From Gonocerus acuteangulatus (lineage: Eukaryota; Arthropoda; Insecta; Hemiptera; Coreidae), in the NCBI GenBank assembly GCA_946811695.1, contig OX328125.1, positions 47,400,821 through 47,464,820 of the forward strand: a stretch of DNA of 64,000 bases. Direction: 5' to 3'. Positions 50,701 to 58,700 of this stretch are shown one piece after another. How positions within the stretch are numbered: position 1 is the first letter of the stretch; each line of letters starts with the position of its first letter. The notes below the pieces were generated by a model. That model was not told the DNA's origin and did no database searches. It saw only the letters and a list, made by a program, of their open reading frames with translations. The position numbers were made by a program, and so were the translations under genes.

Positions 50701-52569
50701 TGAACCAAGCTGCATAGCTTGTACACCAGAGGGCACTTGTGACACTCTTCCTTTCTTAATGCTATTCCCCTTCATAAGCAAGAGTTACACATTTTCAGTG
50801 GAGTTTTTTTTTTTTTTTAGTTGAGTTACTTTAGAAATACTAGTGCGATATGACAAAGATATAATCTTTAGAGGTGTATAAACATTTTGCTAGTAAACTT
50901 CACAATTATCTTGACTAAGTTCGTTCGGTTTGAAATTGTTCAACAAACATGAAAACCCTTATAATGCCCAAAGCCTCAATATAGAGATGAATTGCAACTT
51001 CCATGGTGTGGATAGGACGCTTTCTTTCCTTAAATTTAATTCACTATTATCCATTTTAAAAATACAATCTATTTAGGATTATTTAAGTATTTAAATTTTG
51101 TTTGTACATAACACGGGCTATTTGTCCATTTTGTACGGGTTATCTACAGGTAACAACCCCTTAAGTTTATGGTAGCAACATTTGTCGAAGTAGCCTCTTC
51201 CCCTCACTGGGATCCTCTTGCACGGTTGAACATGCCCTTCAAAAAATATATATATATCTTAATTGCAGTGATTCAATTATTGGTGTTTTCACCTTTTTAC
51301 GTGCGTGTTTAATTTCATGAATGAAAGAAACCATTATTCCATTTTTAAAAGACGCGTTAAAACAAGGAAGACTCGTACAAGTTTGTAAAGAGGCAAACTT
51401 TCCTCTCATAACCACGTAGTATGACATTATAAGTGAGATTACTTCCCTCTTGCAAACTACTATATTGATTTAAGAATGAATCACTTTTTTTACTCAATTA
51501 CCTGGGAAGTTGTTGACTTGAGGTACGTTTCTTTGACTTCAAGTTCTTCCTTTTGCTTCCTGAAGGCATTTTTTATGAACCTACAAAACACCTTCAAAGC
51601 AAGACTCTTACTCCGTTCATCAGGCACTCCAGCATTTCCACTCATAATAGGTATCACTTCTCCCAATTTCGGACATAAGTGAGCCCTGAGAAAGCAAAGG
51701 CAAAAATGAGAACAACATGGGTGACGCAGCAGTATGAGCCATAGTTTAATTGCAGTAAGGAAATAAATGAAGGCCAATGTTTGAACACTGTGTCTACAAT
51801 AGTCTAGTTCCTTAATAATGGCGACCTTAGCGTGCCTCATGGGCGTATATAAAGGGGGGGGCTGCAGCCCCCCCCCCCCAATTGTGATTTGATCGGTAAA
51901 AATGTGTCGTAAACCCCTTAAAAATAAATTAAATAAGATCACTTAGTTCATAAAAAATATTTTATTTTGGGTATAATAGCTTTTTAGTTGGCTACAACTA
52001 TTCCAAGCTCTAGAGTTTTAGTATGCCATACGCCGGAAGTGGGAAGAATTATGTATGTTTAGACAAGGATTACTGCATCGACCCGGAAGGGTCACCTAGC
52101 TTCATAGATATTTGATATTTCTTAAGAAAAGCAGGAAAGCCTTAATAATGGACCCTACAGTCAGAAACGGAAGAAATTATCTAGCCTCAAAAGTAGATCA
52201 TTAAAAAAATGTAACCCATGAATAATTCATTACCTATCTAAAAGAGAAATTCTTGGAAACTTACGCAGAAAGGGATTTCGAGGTAAGAGATCTCTGGTTC
52301 GGGACAAGAAGAGCCATTCTTAAGGATTACAGCAGCAGTTTTTGAAGAATTCGAAATAGGAGTCAAACATTTGCCCATACTTGGTGAGTTCATTATTGTA
52401 GGAATTTCCTAATATTATAGGATATATTATTATGCCTCTATTATTGAGTAAATTCTACATCAGTACATTAATTGATGAATCCTATATCATCATCCTACAA
52501 TATCTATAAGTGGTGCTAATGACCTCAGCAGTAGATGCACCCAAAAAAAAAAAAAAAAAAATATATAAA

Positions 52570-52633
<64 letters not shown>

Positions 52634-53326
52634 TGACACCTTATAATGAAAAGCGGGTTCATGTCGAAGGCCATAAGAGGGGAAAGATAATTTCATGTAT
52701 AAAATTTTTTTCTATCGAATATTTTCAAAAACTCTTTTTCGAAGAATCGAGAATCTCTAGCGGAGAGTAAAAAGTATTCCTTTTTTAGCAATCCTTTGTA
52801 AATGTACGTCATAACATTAATATATTGTGTTTTTTCTAAATAATAAAAACTCCTCGAGATAATGAAGTAGATAATTAAACTAACCACTGTTACAGAATTT
52901 AGGATCCATAAGATGTTTTTATTATCTTCCTAATTCAATTGTAAATGGATGATAAGTACCCTGCATATCATCGTTTTAATCTTAATAACTATCAATTATA
53001 TTACAATATTACATAGAAGTTTAGAAAAAAATGAAATACCTTCTTCTTGTCAGGTGTTTCTGGAAGCTGGGAGAAAGCTCTTGTAGGGAGAGCGACTTTT
53101 TACATTTCAAGCTTGATTGCGGAGCAGGTGCCCGCAAAGAGTTGCATGTTAAATTTGTTACAGATGTGACTTTCTGAATGGCTAGAGGTTTTAACCTTAC
53201 ATCTTTAATAGGTGTTCCATAGTGCGACACAAAGTATATTTCTTGATGTTTCTTCTTGCCAAGACTCTTTACCAAGTCCCCATTCAATTGAGGATCTGAA
53301 AGTTTTCCTTTCTTACTGAGAACCAT
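35968..53326 (-). CDS. Unidentified coiled-coil protein (6 exons found, incomplete)
   Basis: Coding parts, in translation order: 53326-53040, 51685-51502, 47584-47441, 45517-45326, 39399-39205, then 36123-35968 after a gap. The first five join in phase and give about 334 codons. The N-terminus is basic and Ser/Lys-rich without a signal peptide. A segment with CPKLGEVIPIMSGNAGVP is probably globular; it is followed by a charged heptad-rich coiled coil with repeated L/I spacing to the end. I do not recognise the family. The last found exon needs two upstream bases but the preceding one ends in phase 0, so at least one 3n+2 exon is missing between 36.1 and 39.2 kb. The stop codon was not found. 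The gene is transcribed away from Dorsal. A centrosomal, ciliary or cytoskeletal role would fit the structure but is only a guess. Confidence 0.75.
36930..36969 (-). repeat. SINE-A tail-only insertion with TSD
   Basis: Forty bases: T-rich stretch plus aacggcgcatcaac...tggctaa. The 8-bp repeat tttaggtg flanks it (36922-36929 and 36970-36977). Confidence 0.72.
36978..38190. other. GC-richer unclassified insertion
   Basis: Composition is clearly less AT-rich than the surroundings, with several interrupted open frames on the minus strand. It looks like an old transposable element, but no family motif is readable. Confidence 0.35.
38190..38945 (-). repeat. R2 repeat copy, minus strand
   Basis: ggtgatgtcaatcggataaa, gcgctaagatgacgcagttcc and tgcgagtcggacttctttt are the reverse of the R2 left end. 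No coding capacity. Confidence 0.72.
39205..39399 (-). CDS. Coiled-coil gene exon 5
   Basis: 65 codons, acceptor gtttttag, donor gtgaga. It encodes VDEMTVNINLKMEKLTHL and LQEQANSHTSLLRSAQEK. Both candidate donors (gttact earlier, gtgaga later) leave phase 0, so neither joins directly to the 35968-36123 exon. Confidence 0.75.
40110..40240 (+). repeat. 5S-derived SINE (SINE-B), very decayed
   Basis: Contains gggtgaccaaaaggggaaacc and, after a degraded body, gccggcgctaatagcccag. The layout matches SINE-B with many substitutions. An A-rich run precedes it. Confidence 0.45.
40610..40800 (+). repeat. R1 repeat fragment with (AT)n/(GT)n
   Basis: tagcactcgtcgaaggaaag, cttgacgttgcacgcatgaa, caaaattcttcaaatccgct, then (AT)n and (GT)n. 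Confidence 0.5.
40711..40785. repeat. (AT)n/(GT)n microsatellite
   Basis: About 57 bp AT then GT repeats, in an R1 fragment. Confidence 0.9.
40860..41340 (+). repeat. R2 repeat, rearranged fragment
   Basis: catgacgcagttcctgttag reads as an R2 left end in reverse; ttgctggttaacgaacttta and gagcgcgaacagacaaatat match the R2 right half. Confidence 0.45.
41465..41990. repeat. GC-richer LTR-like segment
   Basis: Starts after caataaaaccgagtgtcgc and ends with caataaaactgagttc; these two similar polyadenylation-type segments are about 475 bp apart. It contains gacgtcaccgggttgactca. Composition is unlike the surroundings. A solo LTR or LTR pair fragment is possible. No coding. Confidence 0.35.
41991..42926. 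other. AT-rich intronic DNA, nothing recognised
   Basis: No open frame, tandem array or known repeat was seen. Confidence 0.4.
42927..43240 (+). repeat. Second tRNA-derived SINE family (SINE-C)
   Basis: The tRNA-like head has a good A-box (ggttagctcagtggtagagc) and B-box (gagttcaaatccc) but no acceptor-stem pairing or discriminator context. A ~230-bp body follows (ttcgagaattggtcatgg, ggtacctgcaaaggg, gtactgaccacactatc), ending tctgagcccttgtggc and attacgggac. The same body occurs reversed at 9935-10115, so this is a dispersed SINE and not a single tRNA gene. Confidence 0.8.
43241..44815. other. AT-rich intronic DNA with small repeat scraps
   Basis: A SINE tail scrap at 43440 and a decayed R2 left end near 44585-44660 (aaaaatgcgtcatctt, cgttcttatctcattccg). 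Otherwise nothing recognised. Confidence 0.4.
43440..43488 (-). repeat. SINE tail fragment
   Basis: On the plus strand, cccgatgcacctactgc then ggtcattagcacc: a decayed minus-strand copy of the shared tail. Confidence 0.45.
44815..45000 (+). repeat. 5S-derived SINE (SINE-B), decayed
   Basis: Preserves atgcaatgtcgggcgact (box A region), gatgagtcactgtctacg, acaggttggcaacctatag and the tail gacgcaccgtaaagaataaa. Order and spacing agree with the 26962 copy. Confidence 0.65.
45326..45517 (-). CDS. Coiled-coil gene exon 4
   Basis: 64 codons, phase 0 at both ends, acceptor atttag, donor gtaatt. Highly charged: EKEDAKKLLESTQDVL, then QKEREKIKKLKSDNRALLDK. Confidence 0.85.
45945..46125 (-). repeat. 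R1 repeat fragment
   Basis: caattgtttgttatgggaat, gtggccactttagtaataac, aattttaacggggcaatttcg, tctagtaggtagaacc: the region around the microsatellite in other R1 copies. Confidence 0.5.
46155..46560. repeat. 31-bp tandem array of hairpin units
   Basis: Units such as gtgattacgagtgtaatcac plus gaaaaatgat; each contains an 8-bp inverted repeat GTGATTAC/GTAATCAC around a 4-base loop. About 10-12 units, decaying at both ends. Open frames appear on both strands because of the symmetry. Confidence 0.88.
46804..46976 (-). pseudogene. Non-LTR retrotransposon C-terminal remnant (RTE/BovB-like)
   Basis: Minus strand: KRVRWLGHAERMSPERLAMK, a frameshift, then KPRLRWLDYVEKDLKEIGIR and a stop. This pair of motifs closes the reverse transcriptase ORF in many RTE/Jockey-type elements. 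Broken and 5'-truncated. Confidence 0.6.
47024..47195 (+). repeat. tRNA-derived SINE (SINE-A), full length, plus strand
   Basis: Head tatggtctagtggctaacgc, B-box ggttcgatctcc, body ggcaggaattttctcat and gggaaaattcc, tail ggcgctaatggtctag and cgatgcgccgtaaac with an A-rich end. Confidence 0.88.
47441..47584 (-). CDS. Coiled-coil gene exon 3
   Basis: 48 codons, phase 0 at both ends, acceptor ttcttccag, donor gtaatt. It encodes VSNLKLQVSTLKALLKS with leucines at heptad spacing; typical coiled coil. Confidence 0.82.
47653..47719. repeat. (AT)n microsatellite
   Basis: About 67 bp, 70 bp upstream of the acceptor side of coiled-coil exon 3. Confidence 0.92.
47812..48015 (+). repeat. SINE-A/SINE-B mosaic, decayed
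   Basis: A tRNA-like head (agtggctaacgcctt, gtttgagtccc) and SINE-A body are followed by gtggcaacctttagatagcccgg, which is the SINE-B body, then the shared tail ctaatgacctaggtgtcgatgcgc. The element mixes segments of both families. Confidence 0.6.
48016..49066. other. Intronic DNA, mostly unassigned
   Basis: Includes a short perfect palindrome-like segment (cctgctgcagtagcagg near 48549). No gene seen. Confidence 0.35.
49067..49378 (+). CDS. Short ORF, possibly repeat-derived or a gene fragment
   Basis: 103 codons open after a TAG, with no clear start before the internal ATG at 49187. It reads RRAIQAFGLTEDDRVRK, ARWRKTNRDKSKFESKF and KRGRPKKPFEDAKERTKKNK before the stop. The basic GRPKKPFE segment looks like a nuclear or AT-hook-like motif. 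The style recalls N-termini of hypothetical proteins found in arthropod repeats, but I cannot name it. An aataaa lies about 100 bp downstream. It lies in an intron of the minus-strand coiled-coil gene. Confidence 0.4.
   Translation, partial: KRFWIAQNYFEICYRRAIQAFGLTEDDRVRKTIKILYSNYMARWRKTNRDKSKFESKFSSWLEEEIIFLTGEVDAIPSTSSGKRGRPKKPFEDAKERTKKNKN
49775..50262 (-). repeat. R1 repeat copy
   Basis: cacgcaggagcagcataact, ggggtaaaccccccttccgg, gctatcgtgttaacagac, (AT)n, attccgtcatgatagcaacc and agctactttccttaagagga. Confidence 0.75.
50305..50398 (+). repeat. SINE-D tail fragment
   Basis: gcgataacctgtatataacg, cgtcctaaaaatctgtgtcg, then aaacggacattaaatttaaa. Matches the 3' half of the SINE-D copy at 56332. 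Confidence 0.55.
50400..51500. other. AT-rich intronic DNA
   Basis: A segment (atgactacgaaaga, cagagggcacttgtgac) is shared with 35490-35590, so it is a dispersed repeat of unknown type. No gene. Confidence 0.4.
51502..51685 (-). CDS. Coiled-coil gene exon 2
   Basis: 184 bp, acceptor gctttctcag, donor gtaatt. It encodes AHLCPKLGEVIPIMSGNAG, then ALKVFCRFIKNAFRKQKEEL, where the coiled coil starts. A strong polypyrimidine acceptor supports it. Confidence 0.8.
51838..52045. mobile_element. hAT-like MITE (family M), right end lost
   Basis: Starts CATGGGCGTATATA, has the shared ggggggctgcagccccc run and gatttgatcggtaaaaat, and fades after atacgccgg near 52030. Lies in the coiled-coil gene, just upstream of exon 2. 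Confidence 0.7.
52505..52561 (+). repeat. SINE tail fragment with A-run
   Basis: agtggtgctaatgacctcagc...agatgcaccc followed by about 19 A, then an (AT)n run. Confidence 0.5.
52561..52631. repeat. (AT)n microsatellite
   Basis: About 70 bp, directly after the SINE tail A-run. Confidence 0.92.
53040..53326 (-). CDS. Coiled-coil gene exon 1 (start codon)
   Basis: ATG at 53326; 95 codons plus 2 bases to a gtattt donor. It starts MVLSKKGKLSDPQLNG, is basic, and holds Ser/Pro-rich segments (LRAPAPQSS). Splicing directly to 51502-51685 restores an Arg codon and keeps the frame. Confidence 0.75.
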
Positions 53327-54548
53327 AATTATAACAATTCCGAATCAATGATAAAATTAGTTTTGATAGAGTTAATAAATCTGATCAATTAATATCATGT
53401 ATTGAATAATAAAAGCAAAATCCAGCTGTTATAAGCATGCGTGTAACTTGTAAAGAGGCGCGCAATCGCAGTCTAGGGAGTCCGGTAGAGCGCTCCCCAC
53501 TCTTGAAGCCTGCCAATGGTCAGTCTATTTCAGTCCTCACTGCGGTCATACTTTCCCAAAATATCCTGCTTTTCTGTAGTTTCATGCTGATCACTTCTTT
53601 CCGTAACTCTCCAGTGTTTCATTAACTGAATGCGACAAAAGGATCGCTTTTAAGGTTTATTTACTTGGTTTTAAACGTTTAATGTTGTTAGTCATTTCTT
53701 TGACGTACATATTCATTTAGTTCCAAGAAGTCCTTGAGTATTTATAAAACAATATTTTCAAGAGGTTTTGTCTTCAAAAATGTGGACTGTATAATGGTGA
53801 GTTGCTTTTCACGCTGTTGTCATTTTGAAGATCCTGTATTATATTTCAATGTTTCTAATCGAAAACAACTTGTTGCTTCTGTTGTTCATAAGAGAAAGGT
53901 TATTGTTTTGATGCGTAGGTCAGTAATATTTTGGTTTAGAATTTCCTTTGATTTGACTTAGGTTTCTCTTATATTTGAACTTTTTTTTCGTTCACATGAA
54001 ATAAGATTTAATAATTTGGAGTAAATTCAAGCTTATATATAGTACAATGTCAGTTTTGAGATTTTTTTCTCATTTTTCTTTTTCTTTTAATAAAGGTATT
54101 GGTGAAGCTACACGTTTGAAATAGAAGTCCACCTTAGAGATAAATGTATAATAACAACTTTTCAATGAATGAATTAGGTCTGTAATGTGTGCATTGAAAT
54201 TTGCATGTTACGTGTTCTGTATTAAAAATTCCAATGTCCCAATTTAAAATCCAACGCATGAGAGAATTAATGTTTTATGATTAATGGGATACAATTAGAT
54301 TTAGATTGAAAATTGTGACTAACCCACCAAATGTCACGAAATCCATAATGGCAACTAACAATAATAAGCTTTCTATGTCTTAAAAGGTACACAAATGCTC
54401 ACCTTGCTTTTTTTCTCATTTCTATTTCTTCAAAATTTTAATATTGAAATATTCATTATGCCTAAAACTATTGTATGTTGCATTTTGAATGGTACCAGGG
54501 TTGTGAAATGATGTTGGTATTTCAGACTTTGGATTAATTGTAAGCAGT
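53327..54548. promoter_or_regulatory. Head-to-head intergenic region, coiled-coil gene / Dorsal
   Basis: 1.2 kb between the two start codons, without recognisable repeats, which is unusual in this window. It must hold both promoters and 5' UTRs. A possible 3' splice site (tggtatttcag) at 54515-54525 suggests a 5' UTR intron for Dorsal. No clear X-box or TATA box was identified. Confidence 0.5.
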
Positions 54549-54600
54549 ATGGAAGTGCAAAATGCTGATGACAGCTCTGGAATTAATATTAGTGATGTCA
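54549..54600 (+). CDS. dorsal: Dorsal exon 1 (start codon)
   Basis: Seventeen codons, [17 protein letters not shown], plus one base, ending at a consensus gtaagt donor. The extra base joins the 2-base start of the next exon to give Ile. A ttcag at 54521-54525 could be the acceptor of a 5' UTR intron. Confidence 0.78.
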
Positions 54601-55701
54601 GTAAGTATTGTTTCACGATATCCTCTTCAGTGGCATGTTTATATAGGCAACTGCAGTAGTTTGAAATGTGTGAGTAGCTTTCTACATGGCTTAGATGAAT
54701 TATTTTGGTTTTTATGACTTTTAAAAAAATATATAAATGAATATGTTTCAATATTTTATGCATTTATAGTTTTTAATATTATTTTTAACACATTCTTATA
54801 AATCACTATTATATTTATCCTGAGAAAGGTTTTATTTTGGCAAATACTCGCTTTCTTTAAATCTAATACTTCACTCCACATTGCATGATTCTTAGTTAAT
54901 AATAGCTTCAATTTTAGTGTTGATTGGGAGTAGCCTTCACCTATGCTGTCCGTTTCCTTTTACACAAAAGTGAAATAAGCTTTTCTTAGATATTAATTAT
55001 TCTTATATAAGTTTTAATTTTACTTTAATAGCCAATTTTTAATTGATGATTTAAAAGCAAATTGAATACTAAATTAAAGAGCTTTTTTTTTACTTTGCCT
55101 TTGTTTGTTTTTTTTTTTTATGGGCTAAATCCAGCAGTTTTCATGTCATACTTTTTATTGTCGAATTTTATTAACAATTTTCGTATATTATACTTTCTCT
55201 AACTGGTGAAAATGTACTGTTTTGTGTTGAGTATATAATTTCTTCTGACATTTTGGTGTCAAGCTCACTAACTTTCCATCTCGGCATTATGAAAAAAATC
55301 TTTCTATTTATAAATCATAATCCTTCTTAGACCTAGGATAAGGAAAGTATTATTTAGTACCTTAATTTTTTCTATTAAAAGCCATCTGCCCTAATTTTAA
55401 TATAATAAGGAGTGTAAATATTTTCCACTTTACGTATTGAAAAGTACTTACAGGAGACAATATTACATTTTCCAAATTTAGTTTCTTCTCCATCTCTTCG
55501 AAATCTTAAAACAAGTTTTTTTCAGACAAGGCAAGGAGTGTTCATTTTTATTATGATGGGATAGCAACCTGAAATGCATTACTTGCAAAGAAATTAGTTT
55601 TTCTTATTTGTATTGTTTTTTAAAGCTTAATTACATGATAATAAAAATAAATAAATAAAAATACTGAGATAAAAAATATGTTAGTATTTCTTTTATAAAA
55701 T

Positions 55702-55751
<50 letters not shown>

Positions 55752-58700
55752 CATTTTTGGTGTTAATGGCTTAGATGTTGATGCGCCATAAAAAAAAAAT
55801 ATCAATCCATCTTTTATAATTTATAGATAAATTATAATTTTCTACATGGTTAAACTTTGCTTGGATTAAAAGAGTTCTTTTTATGACTTTCTTTTAACGA
55901 ACCTCTATGATGTAATTTAACATTTACGCCAGCTAACCTGTGTGACGTTTAAACATTTTTGTGGCATAAATTTGTGCTTCAAAAAGTTCATTTTTAGAAC
56001 AGGCTCATTTTTTGCTGTGATGTTAGAATCGCTTACGACACATTATTTTGTCTGGTGTTTAAATAACTGGATTAATTTTTGTGTTATTTTTCTCTTTCTA
56101 GTTGAGGTAATTGAAACTGACACAGCTTTCGGTTCAATGCAGGCACGCAGGCCTAGTGCTGAAGGCATTACATCTAGTGCATTTGTTCAAATTATTGAAC
56201 AACCTGCCTCTAAAGCACTCAGGTAATTATTGAAATACATGTTAATTTTTATCCTAATTTCATAATAGGAGATAAAATGAATTTCCATTGCTTCACTTAA
56301 CATAAATTTTTTTATTGTCAATGGCTTAATTTTCATCATCACCCAATGGCTGTGAGTGCTAAGGTGTGAGCACTCCATGTATAAACTTGTGGGTTCGATT
56401 CCCGCTAGGGATCGTGGCTTTTTTTTTTTTAAATAAAAGAAAAGGCATCAACCCTATCCTTGCTAGAAAAGGGCAGTAACCTGTAGCGACCTGTCTTCAA
56501 AATCTGTCTTATGTATAAATGGGTGTTCAAATTGAAATGAATAATTTTCAAATGTTTATTTTTTTTTTTTTTTTTTTTTTAATTGAACTTGACAGACCAC
56601 GATTTAAACCCAGATCTTTTGGTTTTACGCTCGAGTGCCTTGCCAAATTAGGATAATTAATTGTCCTAAAGAATAAATATTTAAAAATTAAGTCAATAAA
56701 TATATATACCCTGATACATGTACTGTGGTTTAACCAATTTAAAGCCCTAGCAAGGCATACCTACTTTATTGCCTGTAATGACAATATCATCACTTCAGAT
56801 AAATATGACACTATTCAGTCTGCCTGAAGCATTAACTTCATTTAGTTGAATTGACTTGTACCTTTGTTCATGGAATATTCTGTAAAGTGTTATCACTTTC
56901 GCAACTACCAAAATTCTGTTGAACTTCATCTCTGGAGTAAAAAATTTATTAAGTCACTGTTTATTTGCTAGGTGTTTCATTGGGCCAGCTCCCCAAACCA
57001 ATCGCATACACCTAGTAGATTCTTAGCAAAGAAGAAAGTTTATGCTTAAATTCATGTAATATAAATAAACATACATACATACATAGGTTTGCCTAAAAAG
57101 TCAATTTTCTTTCTTTTTTATTCAGGTTTAGGTATGAGTGTGAAGGCAGATCTGCAGGTAGCCTTCCGGGAGTCAATTCGACACCAGAAAATAAAACTTT
57201 CCCAACAATTCAGGTAACACTCTTGTAAATTAATGCTTTATATTGAATAAAAAATATTTGAGCCTTATTGCCATTATCAACTTATTTTATAATTTGATCT
57301 CCCATTTACATTTTTTTTGGAATATGTTACCATATACCAATCAGGCTGCAAAGGTGATGTACCATTTTACCCGTACTCATAGGTTTTGAAGTTACATAGC
57401 TAAAATGGTGGCACAACACGTGTATGATATGGTATATCAAACAAAATTACTATTATGCAATATCAATATAAGATGGATAACAATGAAATTGTTGAGGTTT
57501 TTAACTTGTTAAAGAATGTAAAAAGGTTTTATTAAGGTTATTACCAAGCAGAATATAGTTTTTTATGTCTATAGAATTGAAGCTGCTGTCTACTTGTATA
57601 CTTTGTTTTTTTTCAGTTGTGAGTATTTATGCAAGAATGCTTTTCAATGAAGAATCAATACAAGAAATAGATATAAAGAAACCATAGATCTCAGGATATT
57701 TTTCACTCAATTTTATGAAATATTCCATTTTCTGCAGCTTAAATGTTGAGGAGTGTACTATTGTCTTACACTACAACATTGCCATTTTTTATGGCTTATT
57801 TTTCTTTTCTTTTTTTTCCCATGTAGCCATTCATTAGTCAAAATTATTTTGTTAGCAAAATATATTTTATGATTTAGAATTTTTATAGAAATTTACTCAC
57901 CAAAACCATTTTAAAGGATCCCTCAAAACAATCATAGTTTGAAGTAATGATTGGCTATAGTTTCTAATAGCATTTAAAATTTGGTTGTGGTTGTCAAAGC
58001 AGAAAATCAATTTGGAATTATTCTTTCGTATCTCTTGAATTCTTCATATCGTCGATACCAATGCAAAGTATCGAATATGAAAATCTGTGGCAAATAAAAA
58101 TAATTATCAATTACAGAAGGACAAACTAACGAATATGCAATAAGTCTAATTAAAATATATAATAAGATAATGTATATATATAAAGTCATCTATAAGGTAC
58201 CCACCACTTTTCACATTCGATACTTTGCATTTGTATCGACAATATGCTCTTTACGCACGTAAGAATCTATTTTTAAATTTTCTTCCATGTTATTTTGAAA
58301 ATAACAATACTAACTGTAAAACTTATTATTATTATTAAAGTAAAACTTACTTTACAGCAGTTATTTATTGTTTCAGGAAGAACAAATTTTAAGAAAAAAT
58401 CTGTTTAAAATGGCTAGCTAGTTTTAATTGCTTAACGGATAAAAAGTCCAACACACAGTAACTACATCATCTTAGTGCATTTTTTTTTCTTATCCCTAGT
58501 GTCATTTGAGAAGCTTAGAATAGGATCAGTTAATATTTTTTTGTAATCATTCGTGATAAATTTGAACACATGCAAAAAAAAAGTGAGTTAAACACAGACA
58601 AAAATCCGTTCAAAAGAAAAAAACTGACACTTTTAATCATGTATTTCTCCTATTGACATTGTTCCATCGAAAATTGATCCAGAAGCTTTTTTGTAGAGAA

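Noticed and set aside
52267..52403. Minus-strand open segment MNSPSMGKCLTPISNSS ... with a perfect gtaagt donor between coiled-coil exons 1 and 2.
   Set aside because: Including it after exon 1 from its best acceptor gives a stop, and its end phase does not match exon 2. Exons 1 and 2 join directly in frame. An alternative first exon remains possible but unsupported.
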